Shown here: piece by piece, positions 1 through 6,108 of the stretch
How positions within the stretch are numbered: the stretch's first letter is position 1
Layout of the letters: each line of letters starts with the position of its first letter
Assembly (NCBI GenBank): GCA_041486365.1
Contig: JBGPLH010000164.1
Coordinates: forward strand, 1 to 7,329
Source of the DNA: JBGPLH01 sp041486365 [NCBI: Thermodesulfobacteriota bacterium]
Lineage (GTDB): Bacteria; JAUYMQ01
DNA length: 7,329 nt
Direction of reading: 5' to 3'
Notes under the pieces: model-generated
What the model saw: the letters and a program-made list of their open reading frames with translations, nothing else
Told to the model about the DNA's origin: nothing
Database searches by the model: none
Position numbers and translations under genes: made by a program

Positions 1-99
1 GGGGGGTTCCGCCGCCGGCGCCGCGCCGGCCGCAGGACCCCTTTGTTTTCGTCGAGACATGTCGTCCGGCTTCCCGGGCGCGCGCGCACGAGGCATCCC

Positions 100-864
100 A
101 TGCATCCCCCCCTTTCCCGGTCCCTTGTCATCCCGGCCTCCCTCGCCGGCCTGATTCTTCTCTCTCCCCTGCCCGCCAGCGCCGCTGATCTATCCGCCGG
201 GCCGGAGGTCCCGCGCGCAGCGCGGGCCGACAAGATCCAAAATGACCCGCAGGGCATGTCCGTGACGGTGCGTCCCGGCGATTCCTGGGAGGCCGTTCGC
301 GGGCGCATGTTCCCCGTGCAGTCGCTCAAGCAGGCGAACCCCGGCCTGGATCCCGATCTGCTCCACCCCGGCGAGAGCGTGCGCGCCCCCTATGTGCCCG
401 CCACGCTGGTCGCCCGGGAGCACGAAGCCCGCGGGGACGCCACGCTCCGCCTCGCCGCGGCCCGGGACCGCCTGGCCGCGCTCGAGCGGGAGCACGCCGG
501 CTTCGAGGCGCAGCGCCGGGACTTCGCCCGTGCGGGCGACGCCCTGCGCGCGCTCAAGGGTGCCCTCCTCGGCCTCATCGCATTCGCCGTGGTCCTGCTC
601 GCGGGTCTCGGTGTGGCCCTGCAGGCCACGCGCGCGGCGCGTCGCCAGGCCGCGGACGAGGTGTTGTGCCGGCACGCGATCGAGTCCCGCTACGAGGGCC
701 TGCGCCGCTCCCTCGCGGAGATCGAGTCGGGGCTGCAGCGGCGGATGATGGGGCTGCTCCACCGCCATGGAGGCAAGATCATCTCCGAGAAGGAGATCGA
801 TGCCTCGGTCCGCCCGGTGATCGATCTCGCGGGGGAGCTGCGGAAGAAGCACGGGCGCGCGTGA
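100..864 (+). CDS. LysM-like, single-TM, coiled-coil envelope protein (hypothetical)
   Basis: A 254-residue protein of unknown specific function, probably anchored in the inner membrane. Residues 1-28 look like a signal peptide: an Arg near the N-terminus, a hydrophobic core, and a PASA-A cleavage-type end. Residues 53-98 resemble a LysM repeat (SVTVRPGDSWEAV, then QANPGLDPD and LLHPGESVRAP), so peptidoglycan binding is plausible, although the match is divergent. A charged helical stretch at about 104-150 is followed by one strong transmembrane segment at about 153-176 and a basic, helical C-terminal tail of about 78 residues that should be cytoplasmic. I chose the ATG at 100 because GAGG lies 6 bases upstream and the signal peptide begins there. 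The frame is open to the window edge and also holds a TTG at 43, so a longer form cannot be excluded. The M3 peptidase gene starts 46 bases downstream. The CDS is confident; the LysM call is moderate. Confidence 0.8.
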   Translation: MHPPLSRSLVIPASLAGLILLSPLPASAADLSAGPEVPRAARADKIQNDPQGMSVTVRPGDSWEAVRGRMFPVQSLKQANPGLDPDLLHPGESVRAPYVPATLVAREHEARGDATLRLAAARDRLAALEREHAGFEAQRRDFARAGDALRALKGALLGLIAFAVVLLAGLGVALQATRAARRQAADEVLCRHAIESRYEGLRRSLAEIESGLQRRMMGLLHRHGGKIISEKEIDASVRPVIDLAGELRKKHGRA

Positions 865-872
865 GGCGCGGC

Positions 873-902
873 TTGCCACCCCGCGTGCCGGCGGCATAGT
901 CT
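873..902 (+). promoter_or_regulatory. Putative promoter giving a leaderless peptidase mRNA
   Basis: TTGCCA (873-878) and TAGTCT (897-902) are separated by 18 bases and resemble sigma-70-type -35 and -10 boxes. The -10-like box ends 8 bases before the ATG at 911, so transcription would start at or next to the start codon. Consistent with this, no Shine-Dalgarno sits at usable spacing; only a GGA directly abuts the ATG. The region is an AT-richer island in very GC-rich sequence. This is inferred from spacing alone. Confidence 0.35.
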
Positions 903-910
903 TCTCCGGA

Positions 911-2461
911 ATGAAGACCCGGAGCGATTCCTCCAAGATCTTACCGGCACCGCCTTCGCAGGGGAACGGCAGAAGAGATCTCTCTTCCCTCGACGCCATC
1001 CGTCGCGACGCCGATGGCCTTCTCCGCGAGGCCGAGGCGATCGACTACCGCAACCACGCGGGCCTTTCGGCCGACGTCGGGCTCGCGGCGCTTCACGAGC
1101 GGTTCCCTCGGGTGTACGACCCGGCGAGCCGCGCGCACGTGGAAGAGGCTCTCCGGCCGGCCCCTGAGGGACCCGAGAGATTCCGCCTGGAGCTCCTGCG
1201 GGAGGCGCTCGTCCACGCGGCCCTCGACCGCGAGACCGACCACCTGGCCGACATCCTCATGGAGCGCGAGGCCCGGGCACAGGCGATCCTCCCCGAAGGC
1301 CCGATCCCCTGGCGGTCCGCCTCCGCCGAGTCGGCCCGGGAGCCTTCCCGCGCGCGCCGGAAGCTCATCGAGGCGGCCCGGGTGGCGGTGCTTCGCGATC
1401 TCGATCCGCTCCACCGCGATCTCTGGCGCCGCACCCGGGAAGCTTGCGGCGCGTCCGGCTTCCCGGATCTCGTGTCGCTCGTCGCGGAGACGACGTTTGT
1501 CGACATCGACGCGCTCGCCCGGACGGCCGCCGCGTTCCTGCGCGACACGGCGGATCTGTACCGGGATTTCCTCGGCTGGTTCGTGGGGCGGCGGCTCGGG
1601 CTCCCGATCGGGGAGCTGGAAAGCCACGATCTCTCGCACCTCTTCTTCTTCCCCGAGCACCGGTCGCTCTTCCCCGGCCCTGACCTCGTGCGCCTTGCCT
1701 CCGCGACGACCGGCGGGATGGGGATCCCGCTCGACGCGGAGGGCCGGATCCAACTCGACCTGGAGGCCCGGCCGGGCAAGTCGTCGCGGGCCTTCTGCGC
1801 GCGACTCGAGATCCCTTCGCGCATCATGCTCGTCATCTATCCGCGGGGCGGGCAGGACGACTACGAGGCGTTCTTCCACGAGCTGGGCCACGCCCTCCAC
1901 TTCGCGCACGTGGACGCGGCGCTCCCCTTCGAGCTGCGCTGTCTGGACGACAGCGCGGTGACGGAAGCCTGGGCCTTCACGCTGGAGTCCCTCGCGAGCC
2001 ACCCACCGTGGATTGCGACGTTCCTCCGCGAGAAGCCGGGGAAAGACTTTTTCCGGGCCCTGAAGCTCGCCAAGCTCTTCCTCGTGCGCCGCTACGCCGC
2101 GAAGATCGCCTACGAGATCGATCTCTGGCGCGCCCGGGACCTCCAGGGGCTTCCCGATCGCTACGTCTCGCTCCTGCGGGAGGCAACGGGCGCCGGCTAT
2201 CCGCCGGAGGGCTTCCTCGCCGACGTGGATCCGGGCCTGTACGTGGCGCGCTATCTGCGCGGCTGGATGCTCTCGTCCCAGATCCTCGAGACACTGCGGG
2301 ACCGCTTCGATGAGGAATGGTTCCGGCGGCCGCAGGCCGGGACCTGGCTCCGGGATCAGTGGCGGGTGGGCGCGATCCGGGCGCATCACCTCTCGGCGCG
2401 TATAGGACGGCCGGCGCTCGACGCGGGCGCCCTCACCCGCGAGTTCCTGGAGGCGTTCTGA
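911..2461 (+). CDS. M3-type zinc metallopeptidase (oligopeptidase-like), divergent
   Basis: A 516-residue predicted zinc-dependent peptidase of the gluzincin M3 type (thimet oligopeptidase/PepF relatives), which usually cut short peptides in the cytoplasm. The zinc motif HELGH lies at residues 323-327 within FFHELGHALHFAH. The third ligand is well placed: Glu352 in VTEAWAF is 25 residues after the second His, the spacing known for M3 enzymes. No signal peptide is seen. The protein is shorter than typical M3 enzymes (about 600-700 residues), with a reduced N-terminal part. The C-terminal stretch around residues 439-455 (DPGLYVARYLRGW) seems to occupy the place of the usual His/Tyr substrate loop, but the standard residues are not obvious. 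The start is the ATG at 911; it lacks a spaced ribosome binding site and may be leaderless. The stop overlaps or abuts the start of the nucleotidyltransferase gene, suggesting translational coupling. Substrate unknown. Confidence 0.88.
   Translation: MKTRSDSSKILPAPPSQGNGRRDLSSLDAIRRDADGLLREAEAIDYRNHAGLSADVGLAALHERFPRVYDPASRAHVEEALRPAPEGPERFRLELLREALVHAALDRETDHLADILMEREARAQAILPEGPIPWRSASAESAREPSRARRKLIEAARVAVLRDLDPLHRDLWRRTREACGASGFPDLVSLVAETTFVDIDALARTAAAFLRDTADLYRDFLGWFVGRRLGLPIGELESHDLSHLFFFPEHRSLFPGPDLVRLASATTGGMGIPLDAEGRIQLDLEARPGKSSRAFCARLEIPSRIMLVIYPRGGQDDYEAFFHELGHALHFAHVDAALPFELRCLDDSAVTEAWAFTLESLASHPPWIATFLREKPGKDFFRALKLAKLFLVRRYAAKIAYEIDLWRARDLQGLPDRYVSLLREATGAGYPPEGFLADVDPGLYVARYLRGWMLSSQILETLRDRFDEEWFRRPQAGTWLRDQWRVGAIRAHHLSARIGRPALDAGALTREFLEAF
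2449..2453 (+). promoter_or_regulatory. Shine-Dalgarno that decides the nucleotidyltransferase start
   Basis: A perfect GGAGG lies inside the last codons of the peptidase gene. It is 4 bases before an in-frame CTG (2458) and 7 bases before an in-frame ATC (2461) that overlaps the peptidase TGA by one base. No ATG, GTG or TTG in the nucleotidyltransferase frame stands at usable distance, so this site points to a non-canonical initiation codon. Confidence 0.55.
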
Positions 2462-3819
2462 TCGGGGCGGAGCCGGACCTCTCGAAAGCCCTTCCCGCCG
2501 ACGTGCGCGCGATCGGCGAGCGGCTCGTCGCCGCGGGTCACCGGGCCTGGCTCGTCGGCGGGTGCGTGCGCGATGCGCTCCTCGGACGCGCGCCCCGCGA
2601 TTGGGACGTCCTCACGTCCGCGCGCGAGGCGGATCTCGGGCGGCTCTTCCCCCGGGTGCGGCGCGTGAGCGAGCGCTTCGTGACGCTCCTCGTCGGCGCG
2701 ACTCCCGGCGCGCCGGTCCGGCAGGTGAGCCTCCTCGAAGATCGGACCTTCGAGGCGGACCTCGCCCGGCGTGATTTCACCGTGAACGCGATGGCCGTGC
2801 CTCTCCCGGAAGGGCGCGGCCTCATGGACCTTCACGGTGGACGAACCGATCTCGGCGCGCGCGTGCTGCGCGCCGTCCTCGACCCGGACGCGCGTTTCAC
2901 CGAGGATCCCCTCCGTCCCCTGCGCGCCGTGCGCCTCGAGGCCGAGCTGGATCTCCGGCCCAACGACGCCACGATCGAGGCGATGAAGCGCCACGGGCCC
3001 GCCGTGGGCGCGGCCGCGGCCGAGCGCATCCGGGAGGAGATCCTGCGGATCCTCGCCGCCCCCGCGCCGTCCCGTGCCATCGAGCGGATGCGGGGGACCG
3101 GCATGCTCGGGGCCCTCTTCCCCGAGGTGTCGGCCATGCAGGGCGTCGCCCAGAATCGCCATCACCGCCTCGATGTCTACGACCATTCGCTCGCGGCCCT
3201 GGACTTCATGGCGCAGGATCCCGCCGCCGATCCCGTCCTCCGGCTGGCCGCTCTGATCCACGACGCGGGGAAACCCTCGACCCGGACCATCCGGAAGGGC
3301 GAGGCCTCGTTCATCGGCCACGAGACCGTCGGCGCGCGCATGGCGGAGGCGCGGGGGCGGGCGCTCCGGCTTCCCGAGGTGGAGGTGAATCGCTTGGATG
3401 ATCTCGTCCGGCACCACCTCGTGCGCTACACGCCCCGCTGGTCCGATGGCGGCGTGCGCCGCTTCGTGCGGCGGGTTGGCGCGGGGCGGCTCGACGATCT
3501 GCTCAGGCTCTATGCGGCGGACGCGCGCGCGAAGGACCCGCCGGCGTTCCGGGACGTCGCCATGCCCCCGGAGGTCGCGGCCCTTCGCGAGCGGATCGAT
3601 CGGCTCTCGGCGGAAGGAATGGCCGTCCGCGTCCGGGACCTCGCGATCACCGGAGAAGAGGTGATCCACGCGCTCGGCATCGCGCCAGGTCCGGAGGTGG
3701 GGCGCGCGCTGGAAGCGTTGCTCGAGCGGGTGATCGCCGATCCGTCGCTGAACCGTCGGGAGCGGTTGCTGGAGGAGTTGCGGGTGATGCGCGAGGCGGC
3801 GGGCGGCGGAATCTGTTAG
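2458..3819 (+). CDS. cca: CCA-adding / poly(A) polymerase family tRNA nucleotidyltransferase with HD domain
   Basis: A class II tRNA nucleotidyltransferase of about 453 residues, expected to add or repair the 3'-CCA of tRNA (or only part of it) in the cytoplasm. Seen in order, numbering from the CTG: the flexible motif LVGGCVRDALLG with GG at 34-35; the metal-binding DWD (Asp48, Asp50); RRDFTVNAMA; the DLHGGRTDL and RFTEDPLRPLRAVR motifs; AERIREEILRIL; then an HD phosphohydrolase-type domain with His268-Asp269 (ALIHDAGKPSTRT) and a downstream GHE. CCA-adding, A-adding and CC-adding enzymes cannot be told apart by eye. The N-terminal sequence KALPADVRAIGERLVAAGH resembles the first helix of known family members, so the start must lie upstream of the GTG at 2503. 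CTG 2458 or ATC 2461 best fits the GGAGG. ATG 2317 and GTG 2359 are in frame but would overlap the peptidase gene by over 100 bases. The function call is strong; the exact start is uncertain. Confidence 0.88.
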   Translation: MIGAEPDLSKALPADVRAIGERLVAAGHRAWLVGGCVRDALLGRAPRDWDVLTSAREADLGRLFPRVRRVSERFVTLLVGATPGAPVRQVSLLEDRTFEADLARRDFTVNAMAVPLPEGRGLMDLHGGRTDLGARVLRAVLDPDARFTEDPLRPLRAVRLEAELDLRPNDATIEAMKRHGPAVGAAAAERIREEILRILAAPAPSRAIERMRGTGMLGALFPEVSAMQGVAQNRHHRLDVYDHSLAALDFMAQDPAADPVLRLAALIHDAGKPSTRTIRKGEASFIGHETVGARMAEARGRALRLPEVEVNRLDDLVRHHLVRYTPRWSDGGVRRFVRRVGAGRLDDLLRLYAADARAKDPPAFRDVAMPPEVAALRERIDRLSAEGMAVRVRDLAITGEEVIHALGIAPGPEVGRALEALLERVIADPSLNRRERLLEELRVMREAAGGGIC

Positions 3820-3843
3820 GCTCCCCGGCCGAACACACGGAGG
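3817..3843 (+). promoter_or_regulatory. Possible -10 box plus ribosome binding site for the TPR gene
   Basis: TAGGCT (3817-3822) overlaps the nucleotidyltransferase stop codon and resembles a -10 hexamer. GGAGG at 3839-3843 lies 5 bases before the ATG at 3849. No convincing -35 box is seen, so the promoter part is weak. The ribosome binding site is good. Confidence 0.35.
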
Positions 3844-3848
3844 ACACC

Positions 3849-4175
3849 ATGCCCACCGCGAAGGAACTCACGGATCAGGGCTTCGACCTCTTCGCAAAGG
3901 GGAGCGCGGACGCCGCCATCGAGACGCTGAGGCAGGCGATCGGGGAGGACCCGAGCTACGTCGAGGCCTGGCGCAACCTCGCGATGGTGTGCGGATCGAA
4001 GGGGCTGCTCGACGAGGCGGTGGCCGCCGCGCGGCGCGTGGTCGAGATCGACCCCGACGATCAACTGGGGTACGTGAGCCTCTCGATGTTCCTGCAGCGG
4101 CAGGGGAAGATTCCGGAGGCCGAGGACGCGAAGGCCGAGGCGATGGCGGCGCAGATGCGGGCGAACAAGCGGTAG
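3849..4175 (+). CDS. Small three-repeat TPR protein
   Basis: A 108-residue protein that is almost entirely tetratricopeptide repeat, the helical hairpin fold used for protein-protein contacts. Three repeats of exactly 34 residues run from about 4-37, 38-71 and 72-105. The periodicity shows in Gly18/Gly52/Gly86 and Pro35/Pro69, with typical helix-A residues such as the W and NLA of AWRNLA, and DEA and PEAE in helix B. It has no signal peptide or membrane segment, so it is probably cytoplasmic. The start is firm: an ATG behind GGAGG with a 5-base spacer. The gene begins 29 bases after the nucleotidyltransferase and ends 18 bases from the convergent gene on the other strand. The binding partner is unknown; such proteins are common scaffold or adaptor parts. 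Confidence 0.87.
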   Translation: MPTAKELTDQGFDLFAKGSADAAIETLRQAIGEDPSYVEAWRNLAMVCGSKGLLDEAVAAARRVVEIDPDDQLGYVSLSMFLQRQGKIPEAEDAKAEAMAAQMRANKR

Positions 4176-4193
4176 GACCCCGCCGAGGCGTTG
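4176..4193. other. 18-base convergent intergenic gap without a visible terminator
   Basis: The plus-strand TPR gene and the minus-strand operon end tail to tail here. The gap holds no stem-loop followed by a T run for either strand. A 6-bp stem (GCCGAG...CTCGGC, 4197-4214) lies just inside the end of the minus-strand gene but has no T tract. Transcripts probably run into each other, or end by Rho. Confidence 0.5.
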
Positions 4194-5162
4194 TCAGCCG
4201 AGCGCGGTCTCGGCCTTCTCGGCGACGGCGGTGGCGCGATCGGCCCCGTCGATCCGCCCGCGCACGCGCAGCTCGGGGGAAATCCGGCGCGCGGCGCGCG
4301 CGATGACCAGCATCCAGGGACTCGCCTCCGGCCTTCCCGCCAGCCCCGCCGCGGCCTGCTCCAGTTCCGGCAGTGCCTCTTCCAGCTTTCCCCCGTAGTA
4401 GCGGGCCATCCCCTTCGCGAAGGCCAGGAGCAGAGGCGCCGCGGGATCGGCGTAGCCGCGCTCGATGCCCTGCCGGAAGCACAGCTCCGCCCGCTCGTAG
4501 CGGGCGCTCTCCAGGTAGCTCTTCCCCGCTGCGACGAGACTCTGGGCGTAGCCGCCCGGGTACATGAGATCGAGCAGCTCCTCCACGCCCTGGCCACCGT
4601 AGACCTTCTGCACCAGATCGCCATTCTCGTGGAAGAAACGCACGAGGAGACCGTTCGAGCCGAAATCCGCCAGCAGCGTCTTGAGCTGCTCCGAGGTCTC
4701 CCGGAACAGCGTGCGCGTCTCTTCCATCTCCTCGTCGAGCCGCACCTCGGCACGCCGCGTGATCTTCCGGAGCTGCCGGAGGAAGTCGTCCTCGTAGCGG
4801 GTGCGGCCGTCCTTGGATTCCAGCGTGCGGAGCTTGGCGCCGTAGACCTCGAGCTGATAGAGGTCCTCGCGGAGCTTCATGGCCTCGTGGAAGATCGTGC
4901 CGATGGCGAGATCGAAGAGCTGCTCCTTCTCCATGCCCGAGACGACGTTGCGGCGGAAGAGCGCGTGGCAGTTCTCCTTCATGTCGAACAGGAGGCTCTT
5001 CCCCCGATCGTCCACGAAGGACCCGATCTGCGCGAAGGTGAGCGCTCCCTTGCGGTAGGCTTGGTAGATTTCTTCGAAGGCCACGGTCGCCTGGAGGAAG
5101 CGCGCCACGACCTCCACGATCCTGCGGTTGCGCTCGCGCATGTCGCGATCGAGCACGGTCAA
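4194..5162 (-). CDS. Hypothetical helical protein with C-terminal TPR-like repeats
   Basis: A 322-residue protein that I do not recognise. The first two thirds look helical and highly charged, with a Glu/Arg-rich segment at about 125-165 (DEEMEETRTLFRETSEQ) that may form a coiled coil. Residues about 204-274 look like two TPR-type repeats (YAQSLVAAGKSYLESARYERAELCFRQG, then LAFAKGMARYYGGKLEEALPEL). There is no signal peptide or membrane segment. The best start is TTG at 5162, whose bases overlap the TGA stop of the upstream MaoC gene, which suggests translational coupling; GTG 5156 and ATG 5141 are alternatives, and none has a good Shine-Dalgarno. The frame stays open upstream to 5240, but that would run through the MaoC C-terminus. 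Being last in the hydratase operon hints at an accessory or scaffold role, which is inference only. Confidence 0.8.
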   Translation of the reverse strand: MTVLDRDMRERNRRIVEVVARFLQATVAFEEIYQAYRKGALTFAQIGSFVDDRGKSLLFDMKENCHALFRRNVVSGMEKEQLFDLAIGTIFHEAMKLREDLYQLEVYGAKLRTLESKDGRTRYEDDFLRQLRKITRRAEVRLDEEMEETRTLFRETSEQLKTLLADFGSNGLLVRFFHENGDLVQKVYGGQGVEELLDLMYPGGYAQSLVAAGKSYLESARYERAELCFRQGIERGYADPAAPLLLAFAKGMARYYGGKLEEALPELEQAAAGLAGRPEASPWMLVIARAARRISPELRVRGRIDGADRATAVAEKAETALG

Positions 5163-5593
5163 CCCCGGCCCGGGAGCGCCACCACGCCGACCCCCTTCGT
5201 GGTGACGGTCCCCTTCTGCGTTCGCGTCCAGATCTCGCACTCCACGCGGTTCTCGCCCGCCTCCTGGTACTTCTTGATCACCTTGCCGCCCGCGGTCACC
5301 ACGTCGCCCGGCTCAGTCGGAGCCGTGAAACGCACGCTCACCTTGCGCACGTTCGTCGCGCCCACCCAGTCGGTGAGGAGCTGGGCCGCGACGGCCATCG
5401 CGAGCATGCCGTGGGCGATGACGCCGTTGGGCATCCCCGCCTTGCGCGCGAACTCATCGTCGGTGTGCAGCAGGTTGTAGTCGTGGCTCGCGCCGGCGTA
5501 CTGCAGGAGTTGAACCTTCGTGATGGGGGATTTCTCGATCGGGGGGATCTCGCTTCCCTCCGCGACGTCCTCGAAATGGGCCGTCTTCGCCAT
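5159..5593 (-). CDS. MaoC-family (R)-specific hydratase, catalytic HadB-like subunit
   Basis: A 144-residue single hot-dog-fold protein of the MaoC dehydratase family. Such enzymes reversibly hydrate trans-2-enoyl thioesters (CoA or ACP) to (R)-3-hydroxyacyl thioesters. The hydratase-2 motif is clear: YAGASHDYNLLHTDDEFA at residues 32-49, giving catalytic Asp38 and His43 with Asn40 between them, followed by GVIAHGMLAMAVAAQLL, the usual central helix region. The start is the ATG at 5593, with an AGGA-type site (GAGAGGAA) about 6 bases upstream. It lies 40 bases after the HadA-like gene, and its TGA overlaps the TTG of the TPR-containing gene. The order N-type subunit then catalytic subunit matches two-subunit hydratases such as mycobacterial HadA/HadB, so a heterodimer is likely. 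The chain length and whether CoA or ACP carries the substrate cannot be told. Confidence 0.88.
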   Translation of the reverse strand: MAKTAHFEDVAEGSEIPPIEKSPITKVQLLQYAGASHDYNLLHTDDEFARKAGMPNGVIAHGMLAMAVAAQLLTDWVGATNVRKVSVRFTAPTEPGDVVTAGGKVIKKYQEAGENRVECEIWTRTQKGTVTTKGVGVVALPGRG

Positions 5594-5633
5594 GAAATTC
5601 CTCTCGTGACCCGGGGCGCCGCGCGCCCGGCCC

Positions 5634-6077
5634 TCAGGGGCGCTGGACGACGGTGGACCGGCCCGTGAATGCCACCGATCCGTCGGGGCGCCGGCCGGTC
5701 GTCTCCGTCACGACCATGATCATCGGCCCCGTCTTCCCCTCCTTGGTGTAGATCTCCGCCACGCGGCTCCGGATGCGGATGACGTCGCCGGCCAGGAGCG
5801 GACGGGGCATCTCGAACTCCTGCTGCCCGTGCACGAGCTTGCGGAAATCGAAACCCACGCGATCGCGCAGGCGCGCGTCCTCCTCGTCACGAAACGTCGT
5901 CGGGAAGGTGGGCGGCGCGGGGATGTCGGAGAACCCTTCCCGCTTTGCGGCCTCGCGATCGTGGTAGATCGGGTTCGTCTCGCCGATCGCCCTCGCGAAC
6001 CACTTGATCGAGACCCGATCCACCTCGTGGATCGTCTCGTTGGTCTCGAAGCCGACGGCGTCGAATTGGATCGCCAT
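5634..6077 (-). CDS. MaoC N-terminal-type (FAS1-like dehydratase) HadA-like subunit
   Basis: A 147-residue hot-dog protein of the MaoC_dehydrat_N type, probably the substrate-binding partner of the following MaoC subunit. The segment FARAIGETNPIYHD (27-40) is the counterpart of the hydratase motif, but with Glu33 and Tyr38 where the catalytic subunit has Asp and His, so this chain is expected to be non-catalytic. SDIPAPPTF (50-58) is typical of HadA-type subunits. The C-terminal part (RPLLAGDVIRIRSRVAEIYTKEGKTGPM) matches the usual later strands. The ATG at 6077 has GAGGAG 9 bases upstream. It sits 31 bases after the PPOX gene and 40 before its partner, in the same operon. It might instead form a homodimer, but the split of active-site residues argues for a HadAB-like complex. 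Confidence 0.87.
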   Translation of the reverse strand: MAIQFDAVGFETNETIHEVDRVSIKWFARAIGETNPIYHDREAAKREGFSDIPAPPTFPTTFRDEEDARLRDRVGFDFRKLVHGQQEFEMPRPLLAGDVIRIRSRVAEIYTKEGKTGPMIMVVTETTGRRPDGSVAFTGRSTVVQRP

Positions 6078-6108
6078 GCGTCCGGACTCCTCTTCGCGAG
6101 ATCCGCGA

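Noticed and set aside
1-42. GC-rich inverted repeats at the left edge as a terminator or regulatory element
   Set aside because: The short GGC/GCC runs are self-complementary mostly through composition, no T tract follows, and the upstream context is missing.
190-999. A 269-codon open frame on the minus strand opposite the LysM-like gene
   Set aside because: The plus strand has a signal peptide, LysM-like repeat and transmembrane helix in order; the minus translation has no such organisation.
941-2389. A 482-codon open frame on the minus strand across the M3 peptidase gene
   Set aside because: It is antisense to a gene with an intact HExxH...E zinc site, and its translation is low-complexity Arg/Glu/Pro-rich with no domain.
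2317-2457. The ATG at 2317 or GTG at 2359 as the nucleotidyltransferase start
   Set aside because: They would add 33-47 Arg/Gly/Pro-rich residues that read as an out-of-frame copy of the peptidase C-terminus, overlapping it by over 100 bases.
2386-3669. A 427-codon open frame on the minus strand across the nucleotidyltransferase gene
   Set aside because: It is antisense to unmistakable nucleotidyltransferase and HD motifs, and shows no family signature itself.
4197-4214. Stem GCCGAG...CTCGGC as an intrinsic terminator
   Set aside because: It lies within coding sequence and has no T tract on either strand; 6-bp stems are frequent at this GC content.
4191-5480. A 429-codon open frame on the plus strand, antisense to the TPR-containing and MaoC genes
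   Set aside because: The translation is rich in Leu, Glu, His and Arg with no recognisable domain, while the opposite strand encodes clear MaoC motifs and TPR-like repeats. Long antisense frames are expected at this GC content.
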